Shown: positions 19,427-30,257 of the stretch, piece after piece | Layout: each line of letters opens with the position of its first letter | Numbering within the stretch: position 1 is the first letter of the stretch | Origin: Burkholderia sp. GAS332 | Lineage (GTDB): Bacteria; Pseudomonadota; Gammaproteobacteria; Burkholderiales; Burkholderiaceae | Direction of reading: 5' to 3' | Assembly (NCBI GenBank): GCA_900142905.1 | Contig: FSRV01000001.1 | Location: 124,001 to 188,000, forward strand | DNA length: 64,000 nt | Program-made: the position numbers and the translations under genes | Notes under the pieces: generated by a model | The model's database searches: none | The model's input: the letters and a program-made list of their open reading frames with translations, nothing else | Told to the model about the DNA's origin: nothing

Positions 19427-20311
19427 ATGGCTGGAATGAAGGAAATTCGCGGCAAGATCAAGAGCGTGCAAAACACGCGCAAGATCACGAAAGCGATGGA
19501 GATGGTGGCCGCATCGAAGATGCGCCGCGCTCAGGAGCGCATGCGCGCTGCTCGCCCGTATGCCGACAAGGTCCGCGATATCGCTGCGCACATGAGCCGT
19601 GCGAACCCGGAGTATCGTCACCCGTTCATGGTGTCGAACGAAGGCGCGAAAACGGCCGGCATCATCCTCGTCACGACCGATAAAGGTTTGTGCGGTGGTA
19701 TGAACACCAACGTGTTGCGTGCGTCGGTCCAGAAGTTCAAGGAACTGGAAGCTCAGGGCAAGACGATCGAAGCAACTGCGATCGGCACCAAGGGTCTGGG
19801 TTTCCTGAACCGTCTGCGCGCCAAGGTGGTGTCGAACGTCGTACATCTGGGCGACACGCCGCATCTGGAAAAGCTGATCGGCGCGGTGAAGGTGCAGCTC
19901 GACCTGTACTCGGAAGGCAAGGTTTCGGCGGTGTACCTCGCGTACACGCGCTTCGTCAATACGATGAAGCAGGAGCCGGTGATCGAGCAACTGCTGCCGC
20001 TGTCGGCAGACCAGTTCGAGCGCAAGGACGAAGAAGGCACGACGCCGAGCACGCAGTGGGACTACATCTACGAGCCGGATGCACAGGCAGTGGTGGACGA
20101 ACTGCTGGTGCGTTATGTCGAAGCGCTGGTCTATCAGGCCGTCGCGGAAAACATGGCATCGGAGCAGTCGGCACGAATGGTCGCAATGAAGGCCGCTTCG
20201 GACAACGCGAAGACGGTCATCAACGAACTGCAGCTCGTGTACAACAAGAGCCGTCAGGCCGCGATCACGAAAGAACTGTCGGAAATCGTCGGTGGCGCAG
20301 CAGCAGTCTGA
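19427..20311 (+). CDS. atpG: F0F1 ATP synthase subunit gamma
   Basis: This 294-residue rotor shaft subunit has long N- and C-terminal coiled-coil helices. The N-terminus [24 protein letters not shown] and the C-terminal part [25 protein letters not shown] are highly conserved in the family. The ATG is 6 bases after AAAGGAG. A 140-base gap with a hairpin repeat precedes it. Confidence 0.97.
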   Translation: MAGMKEIRGKIKSVQNTRKITKAMEMVAASKMRRAQERMRAARPYADKVRDIAAHMSRANPEYRHPFMVSNEGAKTAGIILVTTDKGLCGGMNTNVLRASVQKFKELEAQGKTIEATAIGTKGLGFLNRLRAKVVSNVVHLGDTPHLEKLIGAVKVQLDLYSEGKVSAVYLAYTRFVNTMKQEPVIEQLLPLSADQFERKDEEGTTPSTQWDYIYEPDAQAVVDELLVRYVEALVYQAVAENMASEQSARMVAMKAASDNAKTVINELQLVYNKSRQAAITKELSEIVGGAAAV

Positions 20312-20394
20312 CCCTAACGGTCAGGCACGCCGCTTCGTGTGCGCCTTCGTGGCGCACCCACCGAAACTGCGCCTTTGCGCGAGTGAAGAATTGA

Positions 20395-21807
<1,413 letters not shown>

Positions 21808-21827
21808 AGGTCGGGTGTAACGAAGCG

Positions 21828-21884
21828 GGCGCCGGCCTCGCGCGTTCGGATGCTTTTACAGCATCCGAACACAAAGCCGGCGCC
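21828..21884 (+). other. Nested hairpin downstream of atpD
   Basis: An inner stem TTCGGATGC/GCATCCGAA (21845-21853 with 21861-21869) sits inside an outer GC-rich pairing (GGCGCCGGC with GCCGGCGCC). No T-run follows. It may be a processing or attenuation structure between atpD and atpC. Confidence 0.5.
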
Positions 21885-21908
21885 TCTTACTACGCTCAAC
21901 CCAGCCTT

Positions 21909-21948
21909 GCATGGGACGGGAGTAAGCGCTAAAGCGCCAACTCTCGTC
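21909..21948 (+). repeat. Hairpin repeat, copy 2 (atpD-atpC gap)
   Basis: The copy runs from GCATGGGACGGGAG through AAGCGCTAAAGCGC to CTCTCGTC. It is in tandem with copy 3, only 8 bases away. It has no RBS of its own after it. Confidence 0.7.
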
Positions 21949-21955
21949 GCGCTTT

Positions 21956-22001
21956 GCATGGGACCAGAGTAAGCGCTAAAGCGCTAACTCTGGTCGACAC
22001 A
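21956..22001 (+). repeat. Hairpin repeat, copy 3 (before atpC)
   Basis: ACCAGAGT pairs with ACTCTGGT around AAGCGCTAAAGCGCTA; the stem spans 21963-21994. It is followed at once by the atpC RBS (AGGAG at 22001-22005). Copies 1 and 3 share this placement directly ahead of an atp start. Confidence 0.7.
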
Positions 22002-22010
22002 GGAGTCGAT

Positions 22011-22436
22011 ATGGCAACCATTAAAGTAGACGTCGTCAGCGCGGAAGAGCAGATCTTCTCGGGCCAGGCGAAGTTCGTCGCGCTGCCGGGCGAAGCGGGT
22101 GAACTCGGTATTCTGCCGGGCCACACGCCGCTCATCACGCGGATTCGTCCGGGTGCGGTGCGCATCGAAGCTGAAAACGGCGAAGAAGAGTTTGTGTTTG
22201 TCGCCGGCGGCATTCTCGAAGTCCAACCGGGTGCAGTGACGGTTCTCGCCGACACCGCGATCCGCGGCAAGGATCTCGACGAAGCCAAGGCCGAAGATGC
22301 ACGCAAGCGCGCGGAAGAAGCGCTGCAAAACACGGGTTCGAACCTCGAATATGCAACCGCGCAAGCGGAACTCGCGTATGCGACGGCTCAGCTCGCTGCG
22401 ATCCAGCGTCTGCGCAAGCTGCGCGGTCAGAAATAA
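22011..22436 (+). CDS. atpC: F0F1 ATP synthase subunit epsilon
   Basis: This 141-residue F1 central stalk subunit regulates ATP hydrolysis. It has an N-terminal beta-barrel ([29 protein letters not shown]) and a C-terminal helical hairpin. The ATG at 22011 has AGGAG 5 bases before it; an upstream frame extension through the hairpin repeat (beginning [13 protein letters not shown]) is an artefact of the repeat. It is the last gene of the operon. Confidence 0.96.
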   Translation: MATIKVDVVSAEEQIFSGQAKFVALPGEAGELGILPGHTPLITRIRPGAVRIEAENGEEEFVFVAGGILEVQPGAVTVLADTAIRGKDLDEAKAEDARKRAEEALQNTGSNLEYATAQAELAYATAQLAAIQRLRKLRGQK

Positions 22437-22454
22437 GCAACACGTATCAGAAAG

Positions 22455-22482
22455 AAAGCAGCCTTCGTGGCTGCTTTTTTTT
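22455..22482 (+). terminator. Terminator of the ATP synthase operon
   Basis: AAAGCAGCC (22455-22463), a 5-nt loop and GGCTGCTTT (22469-22477) are followed by further T residues, 19 bases after the atpC stop. It is a classical intrinsic terminator. Confidence 0.92.
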
Positions 22483-22775
22483 GACCTCTACTTGACGTTT
22501 ACGGAAAGGTAAGCGAAATTCGGTTTTTGCTCGTAGCGGGTTGTCGTGAGCTGTACGGAGATCGCAGGTTGCAGGCGAGGTTGGAGGTGGCAGGAGTAGA
22601 TGCAGCCACGACGACCGGCGGGTGCCATGCGGCGTGTCGCTGTCGCTGCCGCTGCGACGCTCTGTCAATGCGCTGCGGGTAAGACTTGATGCCATCCTGA
22701 CATCTGCTGGTGGCACAATTGATTTCAAATTCATTTCAATAGGCTGGGCGAGCTTCCGCTCACGGAGACAACACC

Positions 22776-24506
22776 ATGGCAACGCACATGTCAGGCGAAG
22801 GCGCACTCATCGAACCTAAAGACAACCTGTCGTATGTTCGCGGATCGACCGAGATTCCGTTGAGCGAAGCGCCACTCGGGCAATTTCTGCACGACACCGC
22901 GGCGCGCTTCCCCGACCGCCCGGCCGTGGTGTTTCGTGAGCAACGCATCCGCTGGACATGGAAGGAGTTCGCCGAAGAAGTCGACGTGTTGGCGTCCGGG
23001 CTCCTTGCACTCGGCATCGAAAAGGGCGACCGCGTCGGCATCTGGTCGCCGAACCGGGTGGAATGGTTGCTCACGCAGTTCGCGACCGCGCGCATAGGTG
23101 CCGTGCTCGTCAACATCAATCCGGCCTATCGGCTCGCGGAACTCGAGTACGCGCTGAACAAGGTCGGCTGCAAGGCGATCATCGCGGCCGAGCGGTTCAA
23201 GTCATCGATGTACCTCGAGATGCTGCAGGAGCTCGCGCCGGAACTGGCGACGCAAGCGCCCGGCGAATTGCACGCCGCTCGCCTGCCGGATCTGCGCTAC
23301 GTGATCCGCATGTGCGACACGGAAACACCCGGCATGCTGACCTTCTCCGACGTGATCGAGCAGGGCCGTGCAACACTCGATGTCGCGAAGCTCGATGCCA
23401 TCGGTGCGACGCTGTCTTGCCACGAACCGATCAACATTCAGTTCACCAGCGGCACGACGGGCAATCCAAAGGGCGCCACGCTGACCCACAGCAACGTCGT
23501 CAACAACGCGCGCTACATCGCAATGGCGATGCGTCTAACGGAGCAGGACGGCTTGTGCATTCCTGTCCCGCTCTATCACTGCTTCGGCATGGTGCTGGCG
23601 GTGCTGGCGTGCGTATCGGTCGGCGCGAATATGGTCTTTCCGGGCGAGGGCTTTGACCCGGCAGCGACGCTCGCGGCCGTTGCCGAGGAGCAGTGCACCG
23701 CGCTGCACGGGGTGCCGACCATGTTCATCGCCGAACTCGATCATCCGACCTTCGCGACCTATGACTTCTCGCGCCTGCGCACCGGCATCATGGCCGGCTC
23801 GCCGTGCCCGATCGAGACGATGAAGAAGGTCGTCTCGAAGATGCATCTGGACGAGATCACCATCGCTTACGGCATGACGGAAACGAGCCCGGTGTCCTTC
23901 CAGAGCTCCACCACCGACCCACTCGACAAGCGCACCACGACGGTCGGCCGTATCCAGCCGCATCTGGAAGTGAAGATCGTCGATCCACTCGGCGCGATCG
24001 TGCCGGTGGGCGAGACGGGTGAACTGTGCACCAAGGGCTATTCGGTAATGCAAGGCTACTGGGGCGACGAAGCGAAGACGCGGGAAAGCATCGTCGACGG
24101 CTGGATGCATACCGGCGATCTGGCGACGCTCGACGCCGACGGCTACTGCAATATCGTCGGCCGCCTGAAGGACATGCTGATTCGCGGCGGCGAAAACATC
24201 TACCCGCGGGAGATCGAGGAGTTTCTGTTCCGCCATCCGAAGATCCAGAGCGTGCAGGTGTTTGGCGTGCCCGACGCGAAGTACGGCGAGGAGGTGTGTG
24301 CGTGGATCGTATTGCGCTCAGGCGAGCAGGCCACAGCCGAGGACATCCAGCAGTTCTGCCAGGGCCAGATCGCGCATTACAAGGTGCCGAAGTACATCCG
24401 CTTCGTCGACGAACTGCCGATGACGGTGACCGGCAAAGTGCAGAAATTCATCATGCGCGAACGGATGATCAGCGAGTTGAAGGTGAAGGAAGACAAGACG
24501 GCCTGA
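22776..24506 (+). CDS. AMP-dependent acyl-CoA synthetase
   Basis: This 576-residue ANL-superfamily enzyme would activate a fatty or other carboxylic acid to its CoA thioester via an acyl-AMP. The P-loop-like motif [18 protein letters not shown] is near residue 230, YGMTETSP near 365, the core motif [22 protein letters not shown] near 440, and the C-terminal catalytic lysine region TVTGKVQKF near 555. The overall form resembles medium-chain or short-chain acyl-CoA ligases. It stands alone, with no beta-oxidation gene next to it, so the substrate stays open. The gap before it (22483-22775) holds no gene and no clear promoter. Confidence 0.88.
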   Translation: MATHMSGEGALIEPKDNLSYVRGSTEIPLSEAPLGQFLHDTAARFPDRPAVVFREQRIRWTWKEFAEEVDVLASGLLALGIEKGDRVGIWSPNRVEWLLTQFATARIGAVLVNINPAYRLAELEYALNKVGCKAIIAAERFKSSMYLEMLQELAPELATQAPGELHAARLPDLRYVIRMCDTETPGMLTFSDVIEQGRATLDVAKLDAIGATLSCHEPINIQFTSGTTGNPKGATLTHSNVVNNARYIAMAMRLTEQDGLCIPVPLYHCFGMVLAVLACVSVGANMVFPGEGFDPAATLAAVAEEQCTALHGVPTMFIAELDHPTFATYDFSRLRTGIMAGSPCPIETMKKVVSKMHLDEITIAYGMTETSPVSFQSSTTDPLDKRTTTVGRIQPHLEVKIVDPLGAIVPVGETGELCTKGYSVMQGYWGDEAKTRESIVDGWMHTGDLATLDADGYCNIVGRLKDMLIRGGENIYPREIEEFLFRHPKIQSVQVFGVPDAKYGEEVCAWIVLRSGEQATAEDIQQFCQGQIAHYKVPKYIRFVDELPMTVTGKVQKFIMRERMISELKVKEDKTA

Positions 24507-24678
24507 CGGCAATGCGGGTTTGGCGCCGCACGTGAATTCGCGCGACGCCGGCCGGCATGGTGGGGAAACCCGTTTGCGTTGGAATGAGCCCTGCAGACGG
24601 CACGGCGAATCTGGCGGCTGGATCAGCCACAAAATCAGCCCGTCAGGAAGCTCGCAAACGTTTGACCAGACGAAAAAA

Positions 24679-24700
24679 AAGCGGGCCTGGAGCCCGCTAA
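24679..24700 (-). terminator. Terminator-like hairpin read on the minus strand
   Basis: AGCGGGC-ctgga-GCCCGCT has a run of eight A on its left on the plus strand, so the T-run follows the stem only on the minus strand. It could end a transcript coming from the right. On the plus strand it has little U tail, so it is a poor terminator for the acyl-CoA synthetase gene. Confidence 0.6.
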
Positions 24701-24738
24701 AAACCACACGCTACGGGGTTAGCGCGAGGAGACCAAAG

Positions 24739-24953
24739 ATGGAACCAACTGAGACGACGACCCTGCGTCGACTACGGCCCCAGCAGGGATGCCCCTTCAC
24801 AGGGCTTCGGCATACGCCGACCGGCAAGTGCATCGTATCCGCTCACACCACGCACCCAGCCACATCCGTGTTGAAACCGTTGAGGGCATTGTGGGCGAAT
24901 TAACCTACGAGCGCGGTAACAAAGTGTTTCAGGTTGTAACGCCCGTCAGATAA
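24739..24953 (+). CDS. Uncertain small gene, possibly frameshifted
   Basis: An ATG at 24739 has a good RBS (GAGGAGACC) and opens a 54-codon frame starting MEPTETTTLRRLRPQ and ending at 24903. The +2 frame from ATG 24789 runs to 24953 and ends GELTYERGNKVFQVVTPVR, which looks more protein-like. The two could be parts of one gene with a frameshift, or neither may be coding. I recognise no family. Confidence 0.25.
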
Positions 24954-25167
24954 GGCGCGACGGGACTTATTTCCAATTTTAAACGTTTTAAACGTAATTT
25001 TTACCGATGACTGGCAGGCAATTTCATACGCCTGATTGATGCTATTCGTGACGCATCGTGCAGCGTAATCCGTTCAGTCGATTCCGCATGAAATGGTTGC
25101 TCATTCATCCTTTTTGGAAAGAATGGCCCGTATTACAGGCGCTTCCCACCGTCAGTAGGCAGCATGG

Positions 25168-25232
25168 TTCGCGGCCGAGCAACCGTGCTGCGTTGCAACA
25201 TTTTGCGCATACTGAAAGCGCTCGGCCGCGAA
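25168..25232. repeat. Inverted repeat with 13-bp arms
   Basis: TTCGCGGCCGAGC (25168-25180) and its exact complement GCTCGGCCGCGAA (25220-25232) flank 39 bases. The right arm ends 12 bases from the stop of the minus-strand gene at 25245. A stem there could stabilise or end that transcript, but there is no T-run. Confidence 0.6.
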
Positions 25233-25244
25233 TCAACAATCCTT

Positions 25245-26042
25245 CTATTTCAGCCACTTGTCCGAGATCGCCTGATACTCGCCGGTTGCTCGCGCAAGGT
25301 GCAACCACTGGTCGACGTATTGCTGGAACGTCACATCGCCGCGCGGCAGCAGCCAGGCCTTCTCTCCGTACTGGAACGGCTTGTCCGGATGCACCGAGCA
25401 AAGACCCGGATTCAGCTTTTGCTGCAACAAGGTCTCCGACGCATCTGTCACCATCACGTCGGCCTTGCCGGCGAGGATCTGTTTGAAGATCGTCACGTTG
25501 TCCGGATAGACGGTCAGGTTCGCATGCGGGAAGTACTGTTTGGCGAAACGCTCATTGGTGCCGCCCGGATTGACGATCACGCGGGTCGCCGGCTGATCGA
25601 TTTGCGCCACCGTCTGATACTTGTTGACGTCGTCACACCGGACGATCGGCGTCTTGCCGTCGATCATGTACGCCTGCGTGAAAAACGCGCGCTTCTGGCG
25701 CTCGAGCGTCGGCGAAACACCGCCCACGCCGATGTCGCACTTCGCGACGAAGTCGTTCATCAGGTTCGGCCACGACGTCTTGACGAATTCCGCCTTCACG
25801 CCAAGCGATTTGGCGAGCGACTCGGTCATGTCGATATCGATGCCTTCGAACTGGCCGTCTGCCTTGTAATACGAGTACGGCTTGTAGTCGCCGGTCGTAC
25901 AGGCACGCAGCGTGCCGCGTGCGAGGATTTCATCGAGCCGCGAGGGCGCCGCAGCGGTAGCGCTGGCCTGCGCCTGGGCCACGCCTGCGTGCATCAAAAC
26001 ACCGGTCAAAACGCCGAGCAGTGCGAGTGCTGCCTTATTCAT
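25245..26042 (-). CDS. PheC-like periplasmic cyclohexadienyl dehydratase / amino-acid-binding protein
   Basis: This 265-residue secreted protein of the SBP_bac_3 fold has a signal peptide ending AGVAQAQ. The start ATG at 26042 follows AAGGAGA. From memory it resembles Pseudomonas PheC (cyclohexadienyl dehydratase) much more than ordinary binding proteins: RLDEILARGTLRACTTGDYKP, TSWPNLMNDF, NPGGTNERFAKQ and TVYPDNVTIF are all matched in order. TDASE keeps the glutamate that aligns with the PheC catalytic residue as I recall it. No ABC permease is adjacent, which also favours an enzyme. It would make phenylalanine or phenylpyruvate precursors in the periplasm. A solute-binding role cannot be excluded. 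Confidence 0.75.
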   Translation of the reverse strand: MNKAALALLGVLTGVLMHAGVAQAQASATAAAPSRLDEILARGTLRACTTGDYKPYSYYKADGQFEGIDIDMTESLAKSLGVKAEFVKTSWPNLMNDFVAKCDIGVGGVSPTLERQKRAFFTQAYMIDGKTPIVRCDDVNKYQTVAQIDQPATRVIVNPGGTNERFAKQYFPHANLTVYPDNVTIFKQILAGKADVMVTDASETLLQQKLNPGLCSVHPDKPFQYGEKAWLLPRGDVTFQQYVDQWLHLARATGEYQAISDKWLK

Positions 26043-26260
26043 CGAGTCTCCTTGGTGGTGCGTAATTGTTTGGTAAGGCCGTCGGATGATAGCCCGGCAA
26101 TTCATGCTTGAACATTGGCCGTTCAGCTGAGTCATGGCGCCGCATGGGGCGGCAAGGAAGCCGGTTGCAAGTAAGGTGCGCGACAGTTATTGCCTGCATC
26201 AAGGGCGATGCGGCGACCCGGGTCCGGTAAAATGCCCCTTTGCCTTCAGTCGTACGCAAC

Positions 26261-27361
26261 GTGGCCCATAAACTCCTGAACGACACTTTCCTGCGCGCGC
26301 TGCTGCGCCAGCCGACCGACTACACGCCGATCTGGCTGATGCGGCAGGCTGGCCGCTACCTGCCGGAATACAACGCCACGCGGACTCGCGCGGGCAGTTT
26401 CCTCGGTCTGGCGAAGAACCCGGCGTACGCAACGGAAGTCACGCTGCAGCCGCTCGAGCGCTATCCGCTCGACGCCGCGATCCTGTTCTCCGACATTCTG
26501 ACGGTGCCGGACGCAATGGGCTTGGGTCTCGAATTCGTTGCCGGCGAGGGTCCGAAGTTTGCCCGGCCGGTACGCACGGAAGATGATGTGGCACGCCTCG
26601 CAGTGCCGGATATCGACGCCACGCTGCGCTACGTGACCGACGCGGTGCGCGAAATCCGCACCGCACTCACCGACGCGCAAGGTCGCCAGCGCGTGCCGCT
26701 GATCGGGTTTTCGGGCAGCCCGTGGACGCTGGCGTGTTACATGGTGGAAGGGGCCGGTTCGGCGGACTTCCGCACAGTCAAATCGATGTTGTACGCGCGC
26801 CCGGACCTGATGCACCGCATTCTCGACGTCAACGCGAAGTCGGTTGCGGCGTACCTGAATGCGCAGATCGAAGCCGGCGCGCAAGCCGTGATGATTTTCG
26901 ACACGTGGGGAGGGGCGCTCGCGGACGGCGTCTATCAACGTTTCTCGTTGCAGTACATCCAGCAGGTTGTGAGCCAGTTGAAACGCGATCACAACGGCGA
27001 AAAGGTGCCGGTGATCACCTTCACGAAGGGCGGTGGGTTGTGGCTCGACGAGATCGCCGATATCGGCGTGGATGCGGTCGGTCTCGACTGGACCGTGAAC
27101 TTGAGCAAGGCGCGCGAGCGCGTGGGTAGCAAGGTGGCGCTGCAAGGCAATATCGATCCTTCGGTGCTGTTTGCACCGCCGGCTGCGATCCGCATGGAAG
27201 CGCGCGCCGTGCTCGACAGCTTCGGCAATCATCCAGGTCATGTTTTCAATCTCGGCCACGGCATTTCGCAGTTCACGCCGCCGGAGAATGTTGCCGAACT
27301 CGTGGACGAAGTCCATCGTCATAGCCGCGCGATTCGCAGCGGTGCGCATGCACCAAGCTGA
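26261..27361 (+). CDS. hemE: Uroporphyrinogen decarboxylase HemE
   Basis: This 366-residue enzyme decarboxylates uroporphyrinogen III to coproporphyrinogen III in haem synthesis. The signature [14 protein letters not shown] is near residue 30, [13 protein letters not shown] near 80 (with the catalytic aspartate), and [17 protein letters not shown] near 335. A GTG at 26261 gives the family N-terminus (M)[13 protein letters not shown]; the frame extends 7 codons upstream without benefit. TAAAAT at 26228-26233 is a possible -10 box. It stands alone in front of priA. Confidence 0.95.
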   Translation: MAHKLLNDTFLRALLRQPTDYTPIWLMRQAGRYLPEYNATRTRAGSFLGLAKNPAYATEVTLQPLERYPLDAAILFSDILTVPDAMGLGLEFVAGEGPKFARPVRTEDDVARLAVPDIDATLRYVTDAVREIRTALTDAQGRQRVPLIGFSGSPWTLACYMVEGAGSADFRTVKSMLYARPDLMHRILDVNAKSVAAYLNAQIEAGAQAVMIFDTWGGALADGVYQRFSLQYIQQVVSQLKRDHNGEKVPVITFTKGGGLWLDEIADIGVDAVGLDWTVNLSKARERVGSKVALQGNIDPSVLFAPPAAIRMEARAVLDSFGNHPGHVFNLGHGISQFTPPENVAELVDEVHRHSRAIRSGAHAPS

Positions 27362-27825
27362 CGCCGTAAACGTTGTCATTTTTGCTGCGGCGCAGCGAAC
27401 TGGGCTCTCGCTCTAAGGGGATATTTGTAGTCAACGGGCCGTCAGATGGCGGTCCCGCGAAAGTCAAGACTTGACTTATGCACATTGATCACGCTGCGGC
27501 GCGGTAGAAGCTTTCGTCGTGCCCTGGCCCTTGCACTTTGCGGGCGCATTTGATCTAAGCCTTGTCTGGCAAGGGTTTCACGGGTTCACGACAAAATGAG
27601 CGGAATCCCACAGAAGGCCGCTGCGGCGCGGTTCTCGGGCCTTCCAAACGAAGTTTTCAACAAAGTTATCCACAGGCACGCGGACCGATTGCAATTGTTC
27701 AGCCGAATCCAAAACTTAGCGCGGAAATTGAAGTTTTACTTTAACTTCGATGGGTTCGCCGTTTGCGCGATGTGCACCGCGACGCTGCGTCGCACCGCAG
27801 CCCTGTACCTGATCCACACCGCCGC
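27362..27825. other. Gene-free stretch with palindromes and one DnaA box
   Basis: No gene is visible between hemE and priA. It contains a 17-bp palindrome AAGTCAAGACTTGACTT (27461-27477), a perfect DnaA box (27666-27674) and a small AT-rich dyad GAAGTT/AACTTC near 27729-27749. The AT content rises toward priA, where a promoter is expected. Confidence 0.5.
27666..27674 (+). promoter_or_regulatory. Perfect DnaA box upstream of priA
   Basis: TTATCCACA equals the strongest DnaA box of Escherichia coli. Only one copy is seen here, so this is not an origin. DnaA might regulate priA, whose start is 152 bases away. Confidence 0.55.
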
Positions 27826-30072
27826 GTGAGTGACGTGTTCGTCCGCGTCGCGCTGGATCATCCGCTGCCGACTCTGTTCGACTACCGCTGCGACACGCCC
27901 GAGCGTGTCGCGCCGGGCATGCTGGTGAGCGTGCCGTTCGGCAAGCGTCACGTGGTGGGCCTCGTCTGCGAAGTGACCACTCACAGCGACGTGCCCGCTG
28001 ACCGTCTACGGACGGTCAGCCATGTTTGCATGGCCTGCCCGCCCGTGTCGGCCGAATGGCTGGGGCTCACGGCCTTCGCCGCCGACTACTATCAACGCGG
28101 CCTCGGTGAAGTGGCGCTGCCCGCTTTGCCGCAAGCCCTGCGTGATGCCTCGCGCTGGTCGCGTCTATTCGCACCGGAAGAGCGTTACAGCCTGACGGCG
28201 GCGGGTCGCGCCGCGTTGCCGGAAACATTGCCTGCGCGCGCGAGCGCGTTGCGCAAGCTTGCCCAGGCCTTGGCCGAGGCCGAATTTCTGATCGCTGGAG
28301 ACGCTCGCGCGCTCCACCCCAAAGCCATCGCAACCTTGGAGGCGTGGCAAGCCGAAGGCTGGGTTGCGCTGGAGGTGATCGAAGCCGCAGAGGTGCTCGC
28401 CGCCCCCGCATCACCGGATACGCCCGCACCCACCTTACCCACCCTCACCGACGAACAGGCGGGCGCAGTCGAAGCGATCCGCGACGCGAACGGCTTCGCG
28501 CCGTTCCTGCTGCACGGCGTGACGGGCAGCGGCAAGACCGAGGTGTATCTGCGCGCGCTCGCCGAGATTCTGGCGGCGAAGCCCGACGCGCAGGCACTCG
28601 TCCTCGTCCCTGAAATCAATCTGACGCCGCAGTTCGAGTCGGCCTTCCGCGCGCGTTTTGCAGCGCTCGAAGGCACGTCGATCGTCACGCTGCACAGCGG
28701 CCTCGCGGAAGGCGAACGCGCCCGCAACTGGTTCGCGGCGCACACCGGGCGCGCCCGCATTGTGCTCGGCACGCGGCTGGCGGTGCTCGCCTCGCTGGCG
28801 AAACTGGCGGTCATCGTCGTCGACGAGGAACACGATCCGGCTTATAAGCAGCAGGAAGGTCTGCGCTATTCGGCGCGCGATCTGGCGATCTATCGCGCCA
28901 AGCAACTCGGCTTGCCGGTCGTGCTCGGCTCGGCCACGCCGTCGCTGGAGAGCTGGTGGCAGGCGGATCAGGGACGCTATCAGCGTCTCACCCTGTCGCG
29001 CCGCGCTGTCGCCGAGGCTGTCCTGCCGACTGTCAGACTGATCGATCTGGAGGAAGAGCGGCGGCGCGGCCGGGCCTCGGTGGAGGGGTTGTCCGGGCCG
29101 TTGATCGCGGCGCTGAAGGCGCGGCTCGAGCGCGGTGAGCAAAGTCTCGTGTTCCTGAACCGACGCGGGTACGCGCCACAACTCGCCTGCGATGCCTGTG
29201 GCTGGGTGGCCGGCTGTCCGCGCTGCAGCGCCTACGTCGTATTGCACAAACCCGAGCGCGCGCTGCGCTGTCACCACTGCGGCTGGGAATCGCGCATTCC
29301 ACGCTCGTGCCCGGAGTGCGGCAACGTCGACATCGCACCGATGGGACGCGGCACGCAACGCGTTGAAGAAACGCTGGCGAGCGCGGTACCCGGCGCCCGC
29401 GTGCTGCGCATCGACGCCGACAGCACGCGCCGCAAAGGCAGCGCGCAGGCGCTGTTCTCCGATGTCCACGCCGGCGAGGTCGATATCCTTGTCGGCACGC
29501 AGATGATCGCGAAGGGCCACGACTTCCAGCGGGTGTCGCTGGTCGGCGTGTTGAACGCCGACACCGCCTTGTTTTCCCACGACTTCCGCGCGAGCGAACG
29601 CCTTTTTGCGCAATTGATGCAAGTGAGCGGTCGCGCGGGCCGCTCCGGGTTGCCGGGCGAAGTGCTGGTGCAGACGCGCTATCCGCGCCATGCGCTGTAT
29701 CACGCGCTGGCGCGGCATGACTACGTCGGCTTTGCCAATACGACGCTGGCCGAGCGGCGCGACGCCCATCTGCCGCCGTTCGTCTACCAGGCTTTGCTGC
29801 GCGCCGAGGGCCGCACGCTCGAAGCCGCGATCGCCTTCCTGCAGCAGGCTGCCGCCGCGCTGACGGAGATTCCGGCCGCTGAGCGCGTGACGGTCTATGA
29901 CGCCGTGCCGCTCACCATCGTCAAAGTGATGCACGTGCATCGCGCGCAATTGCTGATCGAGAGCGCGTCGCGGGGCGCGCTGCAGGCCACCTTGCGCGCA
30001 TGGCAACCGATGCTGCGCGGCCTGAAAGGCGTGCTGCGCTGGAACCTCGAAGTCGACCCGCTCGATATCTGA
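27826..30072 (+). CDS. priA: Primosomal replication-restart helicase PriA
   Basis: This 748-residue superfamily 2 helicase restarts collapsed replication forks. An N-terminal DNA-binding domain (FVRVALDHPLPTLFDY) is followed by Walker A GVTGSGKTEVYLRAL near residue 235, the DEEH box VVDEEHDPAYKQQEG near 335, and a zinc-binding insertion with eight cysteines (CDACGWVAGCPRC and CHHCGWESRIPRSCPECG) near 455-500. GTG at 27826 is chosen because it gives the usual N-terminus; the frame extends 21 codons further without homology. The family length is about 730. Confidence 0.95.
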   Translation: MSDVFVRVALDHPLPTLFDYRCDTPERVAPGMLVSVPFGKRHVVGLVCEVTTHSDVPADRLRTVSHVCMACPPVSAEWLGLTAFAADYYQRGLGEVALPALPQALRDASRWSRLFAPEERYSLTAAGRAALPETLPARASALRKLAQALAEAEFLIAGDARALHPKAIATLEAWQAEGWVALEVIEAAEVLAAPASPDTPAPTLPTLTDEQAGAVEAIRDANGFAPFLLHGVTGSGKTEVYLRALAEILAAKPDAQALVLVPEINLTPQFESAFRARFAALEGTSIVTLHSGLAEGERARNWFAAHTGRARIVLGTRLAVLASLAKLAVIVVDEEHDPAYKQQEGLRYSARDLAIYRAKQLGLPVVLGSATPSLESWWQADQGRYQRLTLSRRAVAEAVLPTVRLIDLEEERRRGRASVEGLSGPLIAALKARLERGEQSLVFLNRRGYAPQLACDACGWVAGCPRCSAYVVLHKPERALRCHHCGWESRIPRSCPECGNVDIAPMGRGTQRVEETLASAVPGARVLRIDADSTRRKGSAQALFSDVHAGEVDILVGTQMIAKGHDFQRVSLVGVLNADTALFSHDFRASERLFAQLMQVSGRAGRSGLPGEVLVQTRYPRHALYHALARHDYVGFANTTLAERRDAHLPPFVYQALLRAEGRTLEAAIAFLQQAAAALTEIPAAERVTVYDAVPLTIVKVMHVHRAQLLIESASRGALQATLRAWQPMLRGLKGVLRWNLEVDPLDI

Positions 30073-30257
30073 CGCCTCGGCCGTTGCGCCTGAAGCCGCG
30101 CCACTCGGGGCGTTACTCCTTTGAGTCATATTCATAGAGCGAATGGTCGTTTCGCTTTGCGACGCCGCTCGCCTATATTTCGCCGAATCGGCGCATGCTT
30201 CAGCAAAACTCAACAATTCCCGCGTCGATGCACCTCAACTACCTCGGGGGCATTGCG

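Larger units (their letters stand above)
24701..25244. other. Gene-poor stretch with uncertain small frames and a long inverted repeat
   Basis: Two short overlapping plus-strand frames are possible here (24739-24903 and 24789-24953, listed together below). A 13-bp inverted repeat (25168-25180 with 25220-25232) lies just downstream of the PheC-like gene. A minus-strand terminator closes the left end, so a small RNA on the minus strand is possible. An AT-rich segment with TTTTAAACG direct repeats lies near 24980. Confidence 0.45.

Noticed and set aside
17550..19427. 625-codon minus-strand frame antisense to atpA
   Set aside because: It mirrors the codon bias of atpA and resembles no protein; rich in Arg, His and Gln as antisense shadows are.
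27666..27674. Chromosome origin at the DnaA box
   Set aside because: One box only, without further boxes, a long AT-rich unwinding element or dnaA/dnaN next to it.
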